DNA of 64,000 nt from Staphylococcus saprophyticus subsp. saprophyticus ATCC 15305 = NCTC 7292 (GCF_000010125.1 NC_007350.1:2232001-2296000); one strand, 5' to 3'. Shown: positions 33,096-46,928, counted from the first letter of the stretch. The notes: generated by a model not told the origin, from the letters alone. Made by a program: numbers and translations.

Positions 33096-34283
33096 TTATT
33101 CGTTGATTACTGTAACAACGCCTGATCCAACAGTACGTCCACCTTCACGGATAGAGAAACGAGTACCGTCTTCAATAGCGATTGGAGAAATTAATTCAAC
33201 ATCCATTTCAACGTTATCGCCAGGCATAACCATTTCAGTACCTTCTGGTAAGTTAACAACACCAGTTACGTCAGTAGTACGGAAATAGAATTGTGGGCGG
33301 TAGTTAGTGAAGAATGGCGTATGACGACCACCTTCATCTTTAGATAAAACGTAAACATCCGCTTTGAATTTTGTATGTGGTGTGATAGTACCAGGAGCAG
33401 CTAAAACTTGACCACGTTGTACATCATCACGTGAAACACCACGTAATAATGCACCAATGTTGTCACCAGCTTCAGCGTAGTCTAATAATTTACGGAACAT
33501 TTCTACACCAGTAACAGTTGTTTTGCTTGATTCTTCTTGCATACCGATGATTTCGATTTCTTCACCGACTTTGATTTGACCACGTTCAACACGGCCTGTA
33601 GCAACAGTACCACGACCAGTGATTGAGAATACGTCCTCAACTGGCATCATGAATGGTTTGTCAGAATCACGTTCTGGTGTTGGAATGAAGTCATCAACAG
33701 CTTGCATTAAGTCTAAGATTTTTTGCTCATAGTCAGCGTCGCCTTCTAAAGCTTTTAATGCAGAACCAGAGATTACAGGTACATCGTCACCTGGGAAGTC
33801 ATATTCGCTTAATAAGTCACGAACTTCCATTTCTACTAATTCTAATAATTCTTCATCGTCAACCATGTCAACTTTGTTTAAGAATACAACTAATGCTGGA
33901 ACACCAACGTTACGTGATAAAAGAATGTGTTCACGAGTTTGTGGCATTGGGCCATCAGCAGCAGATACTACTAAGATAGCTCCGTCCATTTGTGCAGCAC
34001 CAGTGATCATGTTTTTAACATAGTCAGCGTGACCTGGGCAGTCAACGTGAGCATAGTGACGTTTGTCAGTAGTATACTCGATGTGTGAAGTATTGATTGT
34101 AATACCACGTTCTTTTTCTTCTGGAGCGTTGTCAATCATGTCATATGATTGTGCTACAGAGTCACCATTTTTTGCTAATACAGTTGCGATAGCAGCTGTT
34201 AAAGTAGTTTTACCATGGTCAACGTGACCAATAGTACCAATATTGGCATGTTCTTTTGAGCGGTCAAATTTTTCTTTAGCCAT
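33096..34283 (-). CDS. tuf: Elongation factor Tu
   Basis: A 395-residue GTPase that brings aminoacyl-tRNA to the ribosome. All G motifs are visible: GHVDHGKT (19-26), the DCPGH switch-2 motif, NKVD and SGSALK, followed by the two beta-barrel domains with EMVMPGDN and the end VTVINE. Normal length. It is the last gene of the str operon, 218 bases after fusA; the gap includes a hairpin TCTCATGA/TCATGAGA (34330-34358) that may adjust read-through or mark its own leader. Confidence 0.98.
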   Translation of the reverse strand: MAKEKFDRSKEHANIGTIGHVDHGKTTLTAAIATVLAKNGDSVAQSYDMIDNAPEEKERGITINTSHIEYTTDKRHYAHVDCPGHADYVKNMITGAAQMDGAILVVSAADGPMPQTREHILLSRNVGVPALVVFLNKVDMVDDEELLELVEMEVRDLLSEYDFPGDDVPVISGSALKALEGDADYEQKILDLMQAVDDFIPTPERDSDKPFMMPVEDVFSITGRGTVATGRVERGQIKVGEEIEIIGMQEESSKTTVTGVEMFRKLLDYAEAGDNIGALLRGVSRDDVQRGQVLAAPGTITPHTKFKADVYVLSKDEGGRHTPFFTNYRPQFYFRTTDVTGVVNLPEGTEMVMPGDNVEMDVELISPIAIEDGTRFSIREGGRTVGSGVVTVINE

Positions 34284-34501
34284 TATAAAATCTCTCCTAT
34301 TCGTTAGAAAATAAATTTTTAAAATTATCTCTCATGACAGTTTCTCACCATCATGAGAAGATTGTTTTATTTTTTGGTATAAAGGACCATACAGTACCTT
34401 TATAATGCATTTTTCCCAAAAAATCAATTAATAAAACTACAAGCCACATAATTAAGCTTTACATGTATTGTACAGACAGTTGTCTCACAAAACAAGTTTA
34501 A

Positions 34502-36592
34502 TTATTCAGCTTTATTACCACTGTTTTTCTTGATAATGTCTTCGGCAATTGATTTTGGAACTTCAGCATAGTGATCAAAGTACATAGTGTAAGTACCACG
34601 ACCTTGAGTGTTTGAACGTAATGATGTTGCATAACCGAACATTTCTGAAAGTGGTACATAAGCATTTACAACTTGTGCATTACCACGAGGTTCCATACCA
34701 TCAACACGTCCACGACGAGATGTTACGTCACCCATGATGTCACCCATGTACTCTTCAGGCATTTCGATTGTTACTTTCATCATTGGTTCTAAGATAACTG
34801 GATCACATTTTTTAGCAGCTTCTTTAAGTGCTAATGATGCAGCGACTTTGAAGGCCATTTCTGATGAATCGACATCATGGTATGAACCATCAAATAATCT
34901 AGCTTTAACATCAATTAAAGGATATCCAGCTAATACACCGTTTTCCATTGAATCTTTAAGACCTGCTTCAACTGATGGAATGTATTCACGTGGAACTACA
35001 CCACCAACGATAGCGTTTTCGAATTCGAAACCGCCACCTGTTTCATTAGGTGAGAATTCAATTTTAACGTCACCATATTGACCACGACCACCTGATTGAC
35101 GAGCGAATTTACCTTGAACTTCAGCTGATGATTTAAATGTTTCACGGTATGAAACCATTGGCGCACCAACGTTACATTCAACGTTAAATTCTTTCTTCAT
35201 ACGGTCTACTAAGATATCTAAGTGAAGTTCACCCATACCACCAATGATAACTTGTCCAGTTTCATCGTCTGTGTGTGCATGGAATGTAGGATCTTCTTCT
35301 TGTAACTTAACTAAAGCAGTAGTCATTTTGTCTTGGTCCGCTTTAGATTTTGGTTCAACTGATAAGTGAATAACAGGCTCTGGGAAATCCATAGATTCCA
35401 AGATGATGTCATTTTTTTCACCACATAAAGTATCACCAGTACCAGTATCTTTAAGACCTACCGCAGCAGCGATATCTCCTGAATATACTGTGTTTAACTC
35501 TTGACGAGAGTTAGCGTGCATTTGTAGTAAACGACCTACACGTTCACGTTTGTTCTTCGTAGAGTTTTTAACATATGAACCTGATGATAATGTACCTGAA
35601 TAAACACGGAAGAATGTTAATTTACCAACATAAGGGTCAGTCATTACTTTGAACGCTAAAGCAGCGAACTCAGCATTGTCATCAGCTTTTGCGATAACTT
35701 CTTCATCTGGATTATCAGCACGGTGACCAATAATTGGTTTAACATCTAATGGTGAAGGTAAATAATCAATTACTGCATTAAGCATCAATTGAACACCCTT
35801 GTTTTTGAATGCTGTACCAACAAGAACTGGGTAGAATTCTACATCAGTAGTTGCTTTACGGATAGCAGCTTTCAATTCAGGGATTGAAATTTCTTCATCA
35901 CCAAGATATTTTTCCATTAATTCGTCGTCAGTTTCAGCAACTGCTTCAACTAATGCCGCACGAGCTTCTTCAGCTCTTTCTTTATGATCTTCAGGAATTT
36001 CAATTTCTTCAATTTCAGTTCCTAAATCATTTGTGTATTTGAAACATGTCATTTCAACTAAGTCGATGATTGCTTCAAATTCATCTTCAGCACCGATAGG
36101 TAACTGAATTGGTTGCGCATTAGCTTGTAAACGGTCATGAATTGTGCTTACTGAGTATTCAAAGTTAGCACCTAATTTGTCCATTTTGTTAACGAAAACA
36201 ATACGAGGTACACCATAAGTTGTTGCCTGACGCCAAACTGTTTCAGTTTGAGGTTCAACACCAGATTGTGCATCTAATACTGTTACTGCGCCATCAAGTA
36301 CACGTAATGAACGTTCAACTTCCACAGTGAAGTCTACGTGTCCAGGTGTATCGATGATGTTTACACGGTGGTTATCCCATTCTGCTGTCGTTGCAGCTGA
36401 TGTGATAGTGATACCGCGGTCTTGCTCCTGTTCCATCCAGTCCATTTGTGAAGCACCTTCGTGTGTTTCACCAATTTTATGGATACGTCCAGTATAGTAA
36501 AGAATACGTTCAGTCGTAGTTGTTTTACCAGCATCGATGTGAGCCATGATACCGATATTACGAGTTCTATCTAAACTAAAATCTCTAGCCAT
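34502..36592 (-). CDS. fusA: Elongation factor G
   Basis: A 696-residue translocase GTPase: [15 protein letters not shown] (P-loop), DTPGH, NKMDKLG, then domains II-V ending with [13 protein letters not shown]. Start is ATG 36592 (MARDFS), nine bases after AAGGAG; the frame continues 21 codons upstream but those residues are not part of the family. Third gene of rpsL-rpsG-fusA-tuf. I did not see a disruption; single residues linked to fusidic acid resistance were not compared. Confidence 0.97.
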   Translation of the reverse strand: MARDFSLDRTRNIGIMAHIDAGKTTTTERILYYTGRIHKIGETHEGASQMDWMEQEQDRGITITSAATTAEWDNHRVNIIDTPGHVDFTVEVERSLRVLDGAVTVLDAQSGVEPQTETVWRQATTYGVPRIVFVNKMDKLGANFEYSVSTIHDRLQANAQPIQLPIGAEDEFEAIIDLVEMTCFKYTNDLGTEIEEIEIPEDHKERAEEARAALVEAVAETDDELMEKYLGDEEISIPELKAAIRKATTDVEFYPVLVGTAFKNKGVQLMLNAVIDYLPSPLDVKPIIGHRADNPDEEVIAKADDNAEFAALAFKVMTDPYVGKLTFFRVYSGTLSSGSYVKNSTKNKRERVGRLLQMHANSRQELNTVYSGDIAAAVGLKDTGTGDTLCGEKNDIILESMDFPEPVIHLSVEPKSKADQDKMTTALVKLQEEDPTFHAHTDDETGQVIIGGMGELHLDILVDRMKKEFNVECNVGAPMVSYRETFKSSAEVQGKFARQSGGRGQYGDVKIEFSPNETGGGFEFENAIVGGVVPREYIPSVEAGLKDSMENGVLAGYPLIDVKARLFDGSYHDVDSSEMAFKVAASLALKEAAKKCDPVILEPMMKVTIEMPEEYMGDIMGDVTSRRGRVDGMEPRGNAQVVNAYVPLSEMFGYATSLRSNTQGRGTYTMYFDHYAEVPKSIAEDIIKKNSGNKAE

Positions 36593-36711
36593 GTATTTTT
36601 CTCCTTCCAGTATAACTGCGAATAAATACTTTAAATATGGCGATGCCCTAAACACGCACCGGTGATAGTAAACTATCTTTGTGGAACATGCTCAGGGAAA
36701 AAGCTACTATC

Positions 36712-37182
36712 CTACCAACGATAGTGAGCGAATGCTTTGTTAGCTTCAGCCATTTTATGTGTGTCTTCACGTTTCTTAACTGCTCCACCAGTGTTGTTAG
36801 CAGCATCTAAGATTTCATTAGCTAAACGTTCTTCCATAGTTTTTTCACCACGAAGACGCGAATAGTTAACTAACCAACGAAGACCTAATGTAGTACGACG
36901 CTCTGGACGAACTTCTACTGGTACTTGATAGTTAGAACCACCTACACGGCGAGCTTTTACTTCTAATACTGGCATGATGTTATCGATAGCTTCTTCGAAA
37001 ACTTCAACTGCTTCACGACCACTACGTTCTTTAACTAAGTCGAATGCAGAATAAAGAATTCTTTGTGCTGTTCCACGTTTACCATCTAACATAATTTTGT
37101 TGATCAATTTTGTAACTAATTTAGAGTTGTGAATTGGATCTGGTAATACGTCTCTTTTTGGTACTGATCCTTTACGAGGCAT
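36712..37182 (-). CDS. rpsG: 30S ribosomal protein S7
   Basis: A 156-residue S7 protein that nucleates assembly of the 30S head. It starts [16 protein letters not shown] and contains [18 protein letters not shown] and the [12 protein letters not shown] segment. Length is the family standard. Second gene of the str operon; a GGGAGG site precedes it. Confidence 0.97.
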   Translation of the reverse strand: MPRKGSVPKRDVLPDPIHNSKLVTKLINKIMLDGKRGTAQRILYSAFDLVKERSGREAVEVFEEAIDNIMPVLEVKARRVGGSNYQVPVEVRPERRTTLGLRWLVNYSRLRGEKTMEERLANEILDAANNTGGAVKKREDTHKMAEANKAFAHYRW

Positions 37183-37252
37183 AATGTAAATCCTCCCTTC
37201 CTACTATAGTATAATTTTAAATTTTATAGCGAAAATTTACGCAATCTTAAAC

Positions 37253-37666
37253 TTATTTTTTAGGTTTTTTAGTTCCGTATAATGAACGGCCTTGTCTACG
37301 TCCATCAACACCTGAAGTATCAAGCGCACCACGTACGATATGGTAACGTACACCAGGTAAGTCTTTTACACGTCCACCACGTACAAGTACAACACTGTGT
37401 TCTTGTAAGTTATGTCCGATACCAGGGATATACGCATTGATTTCAATGTTGTTAGACAAACGAACACGCGCATATTTACGTAACGCTGAGTTAGGTTTTT
37501 TAGGTGTCATAGTACCGACACGAGTACAAACCCCACGTTTTTGTGGTGAATTTAAATCAGTAAATTTTTTCTTTTTACTGTTAAAATTTCTGTTTAATGC
37601 TGGTGAATCAGATTTTTTTGATTTACTTTGTCTTGGTTTGCGTACCAATTGATTAATAGTTGGCAT
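37253..37666 (-). CDS. rpsL: 30S ribosomal protein S12
   Basis: A 137-residue S12 protein at the decoding centre. Landmarks are [11 protein letters not shown], the [11 protein letters not shown] loop and [10 protein letters not shown]. The lysines at the two usual streptomycin-resistance sites (in TPKKPNS and GRVKDLPG) are the wild-type residues. First gene of the str operon; AGGAGG precedes the ATG. Confidence 0.97.
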   Translation of the reverse strand: MPTINQLVRKPRQSKSKKSDSPALNRNFNSKKKKFTDLNSPQKRGVCTRVGTMTPKKPNSALRKYARVRLSNNIEINAYIPGIGHNLQEHSVVLVRGGRVKDLPGVRYHIVRGALDTSGVDGRRQGRSLYGTKKPKK

Positions 37667-37760
37667 GATTAGTTCCTCCTTTCCTCATTTATAATCCCAC
37701 ACATCCAGGTGGTTCATTTTAAGGGTAAATAAAATTTAGTAAGAATCATTCTTACTAATC

Positions 37761-38015
37761 TCATTTTAATAATGCAACAATAGCTGCATTAACGTTTATA
37801 CCTACATATTTCCCTAAAGCTTGTTTGCTTTCGAAAAATGAAACAGGTATGTGTTTGTGATTGATTTGGCTCAACACGCGAGTCATAAGATGAACTTCTA
37901 CGTCTTCAGCGATAATCAATGATGTAACTTGATCTTTATTCAAAGCTTTTAGCGTTTGTTTAAGACCAATAACAAAATGTTGTTTGTTAAAGCGTGCAAC
38001 TTTTTCATTAGACAT
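37761..38015 (-). CDS. L7Ae-family K-turn binding protein (YbxF-like)
   Basis: An 84-residue L7Ae/L30e-fold protein, homologue of B. subtilis YbxF, which binds kink-turn RNA. It has the core [17 protein letters not shown] and the end [17 protein letters not shown] 38015 is chosen, six bases after GGAGGA; the upstream TTG at 38030 lies inside the ribosome site. It sits between rpoC and rpsL as in other staphylococci. Confidence 0.9.
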   Translation of the reverse strand: MSNEKVARFNKQHFVIGLKQTLKALNKDQVTSLIIAEDVEVHLMTRVLSQINHKHIPVSFFESKQALGKYVGINVNAAIVALLK

Positions 38016-38112
38016 ATAAATATCCTCCAAAGTTCTGCTTGCATCAACCTTAATAATAATAACATTTTCATTACTGCTGAGTCAACTTTAAATCCAATAA
38101 TTTTGCAAAAAT

Positions 38113-38157
38113 AATTAAAAACAAAGTGATCGAAAATCGCATTCCGACCACCTTGTT
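38113..38157 (-). terminator. Terminator after rpoC
   Basis: On the minus strand AACAAGGTGGTCG pairs with CGATCACTTTGTT (two G-U pairs), followed by UUUUAAUU. It separates rpoBC from the L7Ae-str genes. Confidence 0.75.
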
Positions 38158-38171
38158 CATTTAACTCAAAA

Positions 38172-41100
38172 TTATATTTCAGTAGTTTGTACTTCTTCTA
38201 CAATTTCAGTTTCAGGTGCAGCTTTATCGTATTCAACATCTCTATAACGTCTCATACCTGTACCAGCTGGAATTAATTTACCGATAATAACATTCTCTTT
38301 AAGACCGAGTAAGTTATCACGTTTACCTTTAATTGCAGCATCAGTAAGTACACGTGTTGTTTCTTGGAATGAAGCCGCTGATAAGAAGCTTTCAGTTTCA
38401 AGAGACGCTTTCGTAATACCTAGTAATACTGGTTTAGCTGTTGCAGGACGTTTACGTTCTTTAAATGCTTCACGGTTGGCATCAGTAAAGTTATGAATAT
38501 CTACTAATGAACCTGGAAGTAACTTAGTATCTCCAGCTTCAATGATACGTACTTTACGTAACATTTGTCTTACCATAACCTCAACGTGTTTATCATCGAT
38601 TTCAACACCTTGCATACGGTAAACTTTTTGAACTTCTTTTAGTAAATAACTTTCTGTTGCATTTAAACCTGATACAGATAAATAGTTCTTAGGCTCAATT
38701 GAACCTTCTGTTAGAACTTCACCACGTTCAACACTTTGTCCAACTTCTACTTTCAATCTTGAAGTACCAGAAGCTAGATAAGATTTCGTTTCATTAGCGC
38801 CTTTAATTACAATTTCTTGTTGGCGATCTTTCGCTAATTTGATGTCATCAACAACACCTTCGATTTCAGTAATCACGGCTTGACCTTTAGGATTACGTGC
38901 TTCGAAGATCTCTTGGATACGAGGAAGACCTTGTGTGATATCGCTACCTGCTACACCACCTGTATGGAATGTACGCATTGTAAGCTGTGTACCTGGTTCA
39001 CCAATTGATTGGGCAGCAATTGTACCAACTGCTTCACCAACTTCAACTTTTTCACCAGTTGCAAGGTTTTTACCGTAACATTTTTCACATACACCATGAC
39101 GTGTGTTACATGTAAATGCTGAACGGATATACATTTCCTCAATACCAGCATCAGTAATTTTCTTAGCGATTTCTGCAGTTACTAATTCGTCAGGATTAAC
39201 AATTACTTCATTTGTTTCTGGATGACGAATTGTTTCTTTAGAATAACGACCTTCAATACGTTCGATGAATGGTTCAATCATTTCAGTACCTTCTTTGATA
39301 TCTGAAACAAGTAAACCACGGTCAGTACCACAATCTTCCTCACGTACAATAACATCTTGAGCAACGTCAACAAGTCGACGAGTAAGATAACCAGAATCGG
39401 CTGTTTTAAGTGCTGTATCGGCAAGACCTTTACGCGCACCGTGAGTAGAGATGAAGTATTCTAACACTGTTAAACCTTCACGGAATGAAGACGTGATTGG
39501 TAATTCGATAATTTCACCAGAAGGCGCAGCCATAAGTCCACGCATACCTGCTAACTGTGTAAAGTTAGACGCGTTACCACGGGCACCAGAGTCACTCATC
39601 ATAAAGATAGGGTTTGTTTTTTCTAGTGAGCCCATCAATTCGTTTTGAATTTGATCTTTGGCATCTGTCCAAATTTCGATTACTGCGTTGTAACGTTCAA
39701 AATCAGTGATTAAACCACGATTAAATTGTTTCGTTACTTTTTCAACGAGTTTTTCATGTTCATCTAAGATATCTTGTTTGTCTGGTAGTACCACAATATC
39801 AGATACACCAACAGTGATACCTGCTTTAGATGAGAACTTGAATCCTAAGTCTTTCATTCTATCTAACATCATTGACGTATCAGTGATGCTGAAACGGTTG
39901 AACACTTCTGCAATAACATTTCCTAGGAAATTCTTATTGAAAGGTTTGATTAACGGTTGTTCATCAAAGTAAGCTTTCAAGCCTTCTTCACCAATTTCAG
40001 TTGGTGCAATGAAATATTTCTCAGGTGTTTTATTTTCCAAGTTCGTTTGTGTTGGTTCATTGATATATGCAAATGAATCAGGAATGATTTCATTAAATAT
40101 TACTTTACCAACAGACGTTAGTAAGATTTTTTTGTTTTGTTCTTCAGTGAAAGTAGGATTATTGAATGATGCTGCGTGTACACCAATTCTTGTATGCAAG
40201 TGAACGTAGCCATTTGCATAAGCTTTTAGTACTTCGTTCGTATCATTATAAATCGTACCTGTATTCACTGCTTCTTTACGCTCTAATGTAAGGTAATAGT
40301 TACCTAATACCATATCTTGTGATGGTGTAACAACTGGTTTACCATCTTTAGGGTTCAAGATGTTTTGCGCTGCTAACATTAACATACGCGCTTCAGCTTG
40401 AGCTTCTTTAGATAATGGTACGTGAACAGCCATTTGGTCACCATCAAAGTCGGCATTATAAGCTGTTGTAGCAAGTGGATGTAGACGGATCGCACGACCT
40501 TCAACAAGTGTAGGTTCAAATGCTTGGATACCTAATCTGTGAAGTGTAGGTGCACGGTTTAAAAGAACTGGGTGTTCTTTAATAACATCTTCTAATACAT
40601 CCCATACTTCATCATCCATGCGCTCAATTTTACTTTTCGCGTTTTTGATGTTTGTCGCAATTTCACGTTGAACTAATTCTTTCATAATGAAAGGTTTGAA
40701 CAATTCAAGTGCCATTTCTTTAGGTAGTCCACATTGATACATTTTCAAGCTAGGTCCAACTGCAATAACTGAACGACCTGAATAGTCAACACGTTTACCT
40801 AATAAGTTTTGACGGAAACGACCTTGTTTACCTTTTAACATGTGTGAAAGTGATTTTAATGGACGGTTACCTGGACCAGTTACTGGACGGCCACGACGAC
40901 CATTATCAATAAGTGCGTCAACAGCCTCTTGTAACATACGTTTTTCATTTTGTACGATGATGCCAGGAGCACCTAAGTCTAATAAACGTTTCAAACGGTT
41001 GTTACGGTTGATAACACGGCGGTATAAATCATTTAAATCACTTGTCGCAAAACGTCCACCATCTAATTGAACCATTGGTCTGATTTCTGGTGGGATAATT

Positions 41101-41795
41101 GGAAGTACGTCTAAGATCATCCATGCTGGGTTGTTACCAGAATGTCTGAATGATTCAACAACTTCTAAACGTTTAATTGCACGAGTAAGTCTTTGACCAG
41201 TAGCTGATTCTAACTCATCACGTAAGTGCTTGAGTTCAGCATCTAAATCAATTTCTTCAAGTAATTCTTTGATACCTTCAGCACCCATTTTAGCTGTGAA
41301 TTTACCAGGGAATTTATCATAGTATTCTCTGAATTCAGCTTCAGATAATAATGTCTTTTTCTCTAATCCAGTTGGTCCTGGATTAACAACAACGTATGAA
41401 GCAAAGTAAATAACTTCTTCTAACGCTCTTGGTGACATGTCTAATAATAGACCCATACGGCTTGGAATACCTTTGAAATACCAAATGTGTGATACAGGTG
41501 CAGCTAATTCAATGTGCCCCATTCTTTCACGGCGCACTTTAGATTTAGTTACTTCTACGCCACATCTATCACAAACCATACCTTTGTAACGTACGCGTTT
41601 GTATTTACCACAACTACATTCCCAGTCTTTTGTAGGTCCAAATATTCTTTCACAGAATAGACCATCTTTTTCTGGTTTTAAAGTACGATAGTTTATTGTT
41701 TCTGGCTTTTTAACCTCACCAAAAGACCATGAACGGATTTTTTCAGGTGAAGCAAGTCCTATTTTCATATAATGGAAATTATTTACATCAATCAA
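38172..41795 (-). CDS. rpoC: RNA polymerase beta-prime subunit
   Basis: A 1207-residue core RNA polymerase subunit. The zinc-binding start has [20 protein letters not shown], the catalytic Mg2+ triad [10 protein letters not shown] is in the middle, and the trigger loop and C-terminal clamp zinc site (CRS-type, about [13 protein letters not shown]) follow. Start is TTG 41795 (read [11 protein letters not shown]), preceded by AAGGAGG with a spacing of eight; no ATG fits. Downstream of rpoB by 139 bases, same operon. Confidence 0.97.
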   Translation of the reverse strand: MIDVNNFHYMKIGLASPEKIRSWSFGEVKKPETINYRTLKPEKDGLFCERIFGPTKDWECSCGKYKRVRYKGMVCDRCGVEVTKSKVRRERMGHIELAAPVSHIWYFKGIPSRMGLLLDMSPRALEEVIYFASYVVVNPGPTGLEKKTLLSEAEFREYYDKFPGKFTAKMGAEGIKELLEEIDLDAELKHLRDELESATGQRLTRAIKRLEVVESFRHSGNNPAWMILDVLPIIPPEIRPMVQLDGGRFATSDLNDLYRRVINRNNRLKRLLDLGAPGIIVQNEKRMLQEAVDALIDNGRRGRPVTGPGNRPLKSLSHMLKGKQGRFRQNLLGKRVDYSGRSVIAVGPSLKMYQCGLPKEMALELFKPFIMKELVQREIATNIKNAKSKIERMDDEVWDVLEDVIKEHPVLLNRAPTLHRLGIQAFEPTLVEGRAIRLHPLATTAYNADFDGDQMAVHVPLSKEAQAEARMLMLAAQNILNPKDGKPVVTPSQDMVLGNYYLTLERKEAVNTGTIYNDTNEVLKAYANGYVHLHTRIGVHAASFNNPTFTEEQNKKILLTSVGKVIFNEIIPDSFAYINEPTQTNLENKTPEKYFIAPTEIGEEGLKAYFDEQPLIKPFNKNFLGNVIAEVFNRFSITDTSMMLDRMKDLGFKFSSKAGITVGVSDIVVLPDKQDILDEHEKLVEKVTKQFNRGLITDFERYNAVIEIWTDAKDQIQNELMGSLEKTNPIFMMSDSGARGNASNFTQLAGMRGLMAAPSGEIIELPITSSFREGLTVLEYFISTHGARKGLADTALKTADSGYLTRRLVDVAQDVIVREEDCGTDRGLLVSDIKEGTEMIEPFIERIEGRYSKETIRHPETNEVIVNPDELVTAEIAKKITDAGIEEMYIRSAFTCNTRHGVCEKCYGKNLATGEKVEVGEAVGTIAAQSIGEPGTQLTMRTFHTGGVAGSDITQGLPRIQEIFEARNPKGQAVITEIEGVVDDIKLAKDRQQEIVIKGANETKSYLASGTSRLKVEVGQSVERGEVLTEGSIEPKNYLSVSGLNATESYLLKEVQKVYRMQGVEIDDKHVEVMVRQMLRKVRIIEAGDTKLLPGSLVDIHNFTDANREAFKERKRPATAKPVLLGITKASLETESFLSAASFQETTRVLTDAAIKGKRDNLLGLKENVIIGKLIPAGTGMRRYRDVEYDKAAPETEIVEEVQTTEI

Positions 41796-41934
41796 GGAGC
41801 CTACCTCCTTCAATTTAGATTAGCTGTGCAAATTGATTGATTGCTCTATATCAATAATGAAATGCCCGCTTAGAGTGTGCACTAATTAAGCACACAGCTC
41901 TTCACGGCATATTCATTTATAAACTTAAATGCAA

Positions 41935-44900
41935 TTAGTCTGTAACTTCTTTTTGTGATTGTGGAGCATCTTTTTGTTGAAGATCCACTTTACGTTCAAC
42001 GACATCTTCTTCTTCATTATCTTGCATGTCAATTTCATTGTCATGCTCGTCCATGATTTTAACATCTAGTCCTAAACTTTGTAATTCTTTCATCAATACT
42101 CGGAATGATTCAGGAACACCTGGTTTAGTAATATTTTCACCTTTAACAATAGATTCATATGTTTTCACACGACCTACTGTATCATCGGATTTGTAAGTTA
42201 AAATTTCTTGAAGTGTATATGCAGCACCGTAAGCTTCAAGTGCCCATACTTCCATTTCACCGAAACGTTGTCCACCAAATTGTGCTTTACCACCAAGTGG
42301 TTGTTGCGTTACAAGTGAATATGGTCCAGTTGAACGTGCGTGTAGTTTGTCATCAACCATGTGTGCAAGTTTCAGCATGTACATAACGCCGACTGAAATT
42401 CTGTTATCGAATGGTTCACCCGTACGTCCATCGTATAATACTGTCTTACCATCACGAGCCATACCAGCTTCTTCAATTGTTGACCAAACGTCTTCATCAC
42501 TTGCACCATCAAATACTGGTGATGCAACGTGAATACCTAAGTTTTTAGCAGCCATACCTAAGTGTAGCTCTAATACTTGTCCGATATTCATACGTGAAGG
42601 AACACCAAGTGGGTTCAACATGATATCGATTGGTGTGCCGTCTGGAAGATATGGCATATCTTCTTCAGGAACAAGTTTAGAAATAACACCTTTGTTACCA
42701 TGACGACCACACATTTTATCTCCTACGTGAATTTTACGTTTTTGAACGATATAAACACGCACTAATTGGTTAACACCTGGAGATAATGTATCGTCTCCTT
42801 CTTCACGGTTAAAGACTTTAACATCTAGAACAATACCACCTGCACCATGAGGTACGCGTAATGATGTATCGCGAACTTCACGTGCTTTTTCACCAAAGAT
42901 AGCGTGTAGTAAACGTTCTTCTGCAGTTAATTCTGTTACACCTTTAGGCGTTACTTTACCTACTAAGATGTCACCATCATTAACTTCAGCGCCGACGTAT
43001 ACAATACCACGGTCATCTAAGTTTTTAAGTGCACTGTCAGAAACGTTAGGAATATCGCGAGTGATTTCCTCAGGTCCTAGTTTCGTATCACGCGCTTCTG
43101 ATTCATACTCTTCAATATGAATAGAAGTATATACGTCATCTTTAACTAGGCGTTCACTCATAATAACAGCATCCTCATAGTTGTAACCGTCCCAAGTCAT
43201 GAAACCAACAACTACGTTTCTACCTAATGCCATTTCACCAAGTTCCATTGAAGGACCATCGGCTAAAATTTCACCTTTAGTTACTACGTCACCAGAAGCA
43301 ACGATAGGTCTTTGGTTATAACAAGTACCCGTATTTGAACGTTTGAATTTAGCTAATGGATAGCGATCTAATTCGCCTTCGTATTCTTGACCGTCTTCTT
43401 CGATAAGTTGACGAACAAGAATTTCATTAGATTCAACGTGCTCAACGCGACCTTTACGTTTTGCAACAATTGCTGCACCAGAGTCACGTGCTGCCACGTG
43501 CTCCATACCTGTACCTACAAATGGTGATTCTGGATTCATCAATGGCACTGCTTGACGTTGCATGTTCGCACCCATCAATGCACGGTTAGAGTCATCGTTT
43601 TCTAAGAAAGGAATACATGCTGTCGCTGCAGAAACAACTTGTTTAGGTGAGACATCCATATAATCCATTTTTTCTTTGGCCATAACTGTATTATTACCAC
43701 GGAAACGACAAACAACTTCGTCTGCTATGAAACGGCCATTTTCGTCTAATGTTGAGTTTGCTTGTGCTACAACATAGCTATCTTCTTCATCAGCTGTTAA
43801 ATAGTCAATTTGATCCGTGATTGAATTCGTTTCAAGATCCACTTTACGGTAAGGTGTTTCAATAAAGCCGAATTCATTTACACGCGCATAACTAGATAAC
43901 GAGTTAATAAGTCCGATGTTTGGACCCTCTGGCGTTTCAATTGGACACATACGGCCATAGTGAGAATAGTGAACGTCACGTACTTCCATTTGAGCACGTT
44001 CACGCGTTAAACCACCAGGTCCTAGAGCTGATAAACGACGTTTATGCGTTAACTCAGCTAACGGATTCGCTTGGTCCATGAATTGTGATAATTGTGAACT
44101 ACCAAAGAATTCTTTGATAGATGCAATCACTGGACGAATATTGATTAATTGTTGTGGCGTTACAGAATCAGTGTCTTGGATAGACATTCTTTCACGTACA
44201 ACACGTTCCATTCTTGATAAACCAATACGGAATTGGTTTTGTAACAATTCACCTACTGAACGTAGACGACGGTTACCAAGGTGGTCAATATCATCTGTGA
44301 AGCCAATACCACTTAATAAGTTAAAGAAGTAAGACATTGATGCAATAATATCTGCTGGTGTAATACATTTCACTTCTGAATCAGGGAATGCATTACCAAT
44401 CACTGTCGTTGTACGTCCTTCTTCATCGTTAGGAACATAAACTTTAATAGATTGAATTTCAACAGGTTCATCAATCACTGTACCTTCTAACTCAAAGACT
44501 TCACTGTTAGCATTTGCTTCCAGTACATCCATGATTTCATCGAGATTACGACGATCAAGCACAGTACCTTCTTCAGCAACAATTTCACCTGTTTCAGTAT
44601 TAACAATAGGTTCTGCTAATTTTTGATTAAACAAGCGGTGTTTTAAATGAAGTTTTTTGTTTGCTTTGTAACGACCTACGCTTGCTAAGTCATAACGTTT
44701 CGGATCGAAGAAACGAGAATATAAAAGACTCTTAGCATTTTCTACTGTAGGTGGTTCACCAGGGCGTAAACGCTCATAGATTTCTAATAGCGCTTGATCT
44801 GTTGTTTCTGTACCATCTTTTTCTAAAGTATTACGTAAATACTCATTGTCACCTAAAAGATCAACGATTTCTTGATCTGTAGAGAAACCTAAAGCACGTA

Positions 44901-45486
44901 ATAATACTGTTAATGGTAATTTTCTAGTTCTATCAATACGTACGTAAACAACATCTTTTGCATCTGTTTCATATTCTAACCAAGCACCACGGTTTGGAAT
45001 AATTGTAGCATCGAAGTTGGTACGACCATTTTTATCTAGTTTTTCATTGAAGTATACGGATGGTGAACGAACTAATTGTGAAACGATAACACGTTCAGCA
45101 CCGTTAATTACGAATGTACCTGTATCTGTCATTAATGGGAAATCGCCCATAAACACTTCTTGTTCTTTTACTTCGCCAGTTTCCTTGATAATCAAACGCA
45201 CTTTAACACGTAGAGGTGCAGAATACGTTGTATCACGGTTTTTAGATTCTTCTAAATCATATTTCGGTTCTCCAAGTCTGTAATCTACAAACTCTAAAGA
45301 TAGATTGCCTGTGAAATCTTCAATCGGAGAAATGTCTCTAAACATTTCTAATAAACCTTCTTCTAAGAACCAATCGTAAGACTTAGTTTGAATCTCAATT
45401 AAATTCGGTAATTCTAATACCTCTGAAATTCTCGCATAGTTTCTACGTTTACGATGTCTTCCATATTGGACAAATTGACCTGCCAA
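41935..45486 (-). CDS. rpoB: RNA polymerase beta subunit
   Basis: A 1183-residue core subunit. The rifampicin-binding region contains [20 protein letters not shown], followed by [10 protein letters not shown]; every residue commonly changed in resistant staphylococci is wild type, so a rifampicin-sensitive polymerase is expected. [19 protein letters not shown] marks the C-terminal beta clamp. Normal length. It starts at ATG 45486 with a GAGGGGTG-type site and heads the rpoBC operon. Confidence 0.97.
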   Translation of the reverse strand: MAGQFVQYGRHRKRRNYARISEVLELPNLIEIQTKSYDWFLEEGLLEMFRDISPIEDFTGNLSLEFVDYRLGEPKYDLEESKNRDTTYSAPLRVKVRLIIKETGEVKEQEVFMGDFPLMTDTGTFVINGAERVIVSQLVRSPSVYFNEKLDKNGRTNFDATIIPNRGAWLEYETDAKDVVYVRIDRTRKLPLTVLLRALGFSTDQEIVDLLGDNEYLRNTLEKDGTETTDQALLEIYERLRPGEPPTVENAKSLLYSRFFDPKRYDLASVGRYKANKKLHLKHRLFNQKLAEPIVNTETGEIVAEEGTVLDRRNLDEIMDVLEANANSEVFELEGTVIDEPVEIQSIKVYVPNDEEGRTTTVIGNAFPDSEVKCITPADIIASMSYFFNLLSGIGFTDDIDHLGNRRLRSVGELLQNQFRIGLSRMERVVRERMSIQDTDSVTPQQLINIRPVIASIKEFFGSSQLSQFMDQANPLAELTHKRRLSALGPGGLTRERAQMEVRDVHYSHYGRMCPIETPEGPNIGLINSLSSYARVNEFGFIETPYRKVDLETNSITDQIDYLTADEEDSYVVAQANSTLDENGRFIADEVVCRFRGNNTVMAKEKMDYMDVSPKQVVSAATACIPFLENDDSNRALMGANMQRQAVPLMNPESPFVGTGMEHVAARDSGAAIVAKRKGRVEHVESNEILVRQLIEEDGQEYEGELDRYPLAKFKRSNTGTCYNQRPIVASGDVVTKGEILADGPSMELGEMALGRNVVVGFMTWDGYNYEDAVIMSERLVKDDVYTSIHIEEYESEARDTKLGPEEITRDIPNVSDSALKNLDDRGIVYVGAEVNDGDILVGKVTPKGVTELTAEERLLHAIFGEKAREVRDTSLRVPHGAGGIVLDVKVFNREEGDDTLSPGVNQLVRVYIVQKRKIHVGDKMCGRHGNKGVISKLVPEEDMPYLPDGTPIDIMLNPLGVPSRMNIGQVLELHLGMAAKNLGIHVASPVFDGASDEDVWSTIEEAGMARDGKTVLYDGRTGEPFDNRISVGVMYMLKLAHMVDDKLHARSTGPYSLVTQQPLGGKAQFGGQRFGEMEVWALEAYGAAYTLQEILTYKSDDTVGRVKTYESIVKGENITKPGVPESFRVLMKELQSLGLDVKIMDEHDNEIDMQDNEEEDVVERKVDLQQKDAPQSQKEVTD

Positions 45487-45684
45487 ACAGATTCACCCCT
45501 CAAAAATTGCGTGTTTACTTTTACTAAATCACCCAATATAATTAGACAAAAAGAAAACGGTAGCATACTCATGACACCATTTTCTATTTCACCTTATATA
45601 CATTGTTAATTTATACGTAAAAGTACACACTTATTGAACATAATTTTTTACATTCTATTACTATATCAGAATACAACTATTTAA

Positions 45685-46293
45685 TCAACCTTTTACACTT
45701 CTTAAAATGTAGTAGCCTTTGCTCTTTTCTAATACTTCCACGTTATCGAATGTTTCTTGCATTTTTTTCTTTGCTGACGGCATACCTTGTTTTTTCTGAA
45801 TTACTACATACAAGGCGCCACCTTGTTTCAATTTATTAAAAGCATCTTCTAAAATACTGTGAACGACTTGCTTTCCTGCTCTAATCGGCGGATTAGTCAG
45901 TACAAAATCATAAGTGTTATCTTCTACTTGTGACAAACCATTACTTTCAATAATCTCAGCATTGTCTATACGGTTTCTTTTTTTATTTTTTCTTGATAAT
46001 GATAGTGCTCTTTGGTTAATATCAACCATTGTCACTTCGTGATGTGGGGAAACTTTTGCAATCATTAAACCGATAGGGCCATAGCCACAACCAACGTCTA
46101 TAATTTTCTTCGTGGGACCAGGAGGATATGCTTTCAAAAATGTTGTCACTAATAAATCAGAGCCGAAGTCTATTTTTCCTTTAGAAAATACACCTGAATC
46201 TGTTATTAGTTCTAAATCATGGTTATCGTAGGAGTACGTAAAAAGCAACTCATCACTTTCTACTTCAGGATTTTCATCATAGTAATGATTCAT
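45685..46293 (-). CDS. Class I SAM-dependent methyltransferase (RsmC/RlmG-like, YbxB)
   Basis: A 202-residue methyltransferase. SAM motif I is IIDVGCGYGPIGLM (about 65-77), and the substrate motif is LTNPPIRAGK (about 133-142), the NPP type that methylates exocyclic amines of guanine. Its place between rplL and rpoB is conserved; B. subtilis YbxB is the likely orthologue, an rRNA guanine-N2 methyltransferase by family inference. It is preceded by a terminator, so it probably has its own promoter. Confidence 0.88.
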   Translation of the reverse strand: MNHYYDENPEVESDELLFTYSYDNHDLELITDSGVFSKGKIDFGSDLLVTTFLKAYPPGPTKKIIDVGCGYGPIGLMIAKVSPHHEVTMVDINQRALSLSRKNKKRNRIDNAEIIESNGLSQVEDNTYDFVLTNPPIRAGKQVVHSILEDAFNKLKQGGALYVVIQKKQGMPSAKKKMQETFDNVEVLEKSKGYYILRSVKG

Positions 46294-46366
46294 GACTACA
46301 CCTCTTTAATCTAATTCTTCTTAGATTAATACTATACCCGTTTGATTGGATATTGATCAAATAAGA

Positions 46367-46397
46367 TAAAACCCCGTTATATGGATAACGGGGTTTT
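46367..46397. terminator. Terminator after rplL
   Basis: AAAACCCCGTTAT pairs perfectly with ATAACGGGGTTTT around ATGG. It can work in both directions and ends the rplJL operon. Confidence 0.88.
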
Positions 46398-46518
46398 CAC
46401 TTCTCAAAGATATCAGCCTATCTATAGCGCACTTAATCCCAACGTACCGAAGTAGTTGCTGCATTAAGCAACGCAGATAAGCCTCAATATATAATTATGA
46501 ATTGTTAGCAAGCTAGAA

Positions 46519-46887
46519 TTATTTTAATTCTACTGTAGCGCCAACTTCTTCTAATGCTTCTTTAAGTTTTTCAGCTTCTTCTTTAGGTAAAGCTTCTTTG
46601 ATTACTTTAGGAGCTCCGTCAACTAATTCTTTAGCATCTTTTAATCCTAAGCCAGTAGCTTCTTTAACAGCTTTAACGACTTTGATTTTAGATGATCCAG
46701 CTGAAGTTAATTCAACATCGAAATCAGTTTTTTCAGCTTCAGCGTCTCCGCCTGCTGCTGCGCCTGCTGCTGCTACTGGAGCTGCTGCAGTTACACCAAA
46801 TTCTTCTTCAATTGCTTTTACTAAGTCGTTTAATTCTAAAACTGACATTTCTTTAATTGCTTCAATGATTTGTTCTTGATTAGCCAT
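46519..46887 (-). CDS. rplL: 50S ribosomal protein L7/L12
   Basis: A 122-residue stalk protein that recruits translation GTPases. It has the N-terminal dimer helix, an Ala/Gly-rich hinge ([16 protein letters not shown], about 37-52) and the C-terminal domain with [23 protein letters not shown]. Last gene of rplJL, 41 bases after rplJ; AGGAGG precedes the ATG. Confidence 0.97.
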   Translation of the reverse strand: MANQEQIIEAIKEMSVLELNDLVKAIEEEFGVTAAAPVAAAGAAAGGDAEAEKTDFDVELTSAGSSKIKVVKAVKEATGLGLKDAKELVDGAPKVIKEALPKEEAEKLKEALEEVGATVELK

Positions 46888-46928
46888 TTTTAATATTCCT
46901 CCATTAATTTTAATTAGTTTATGCGCAA

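Noticed and set aside
34734-35081. 115-codon plus-strand frame opposite fusA
   Set aside because: Antisense shadow of EF-G, with no ribosome site or recognisable domain.
43960-44120. Rifampicin-resistance changes in rpoB
   Set aside because: The resistance-determining residues read as wild type.
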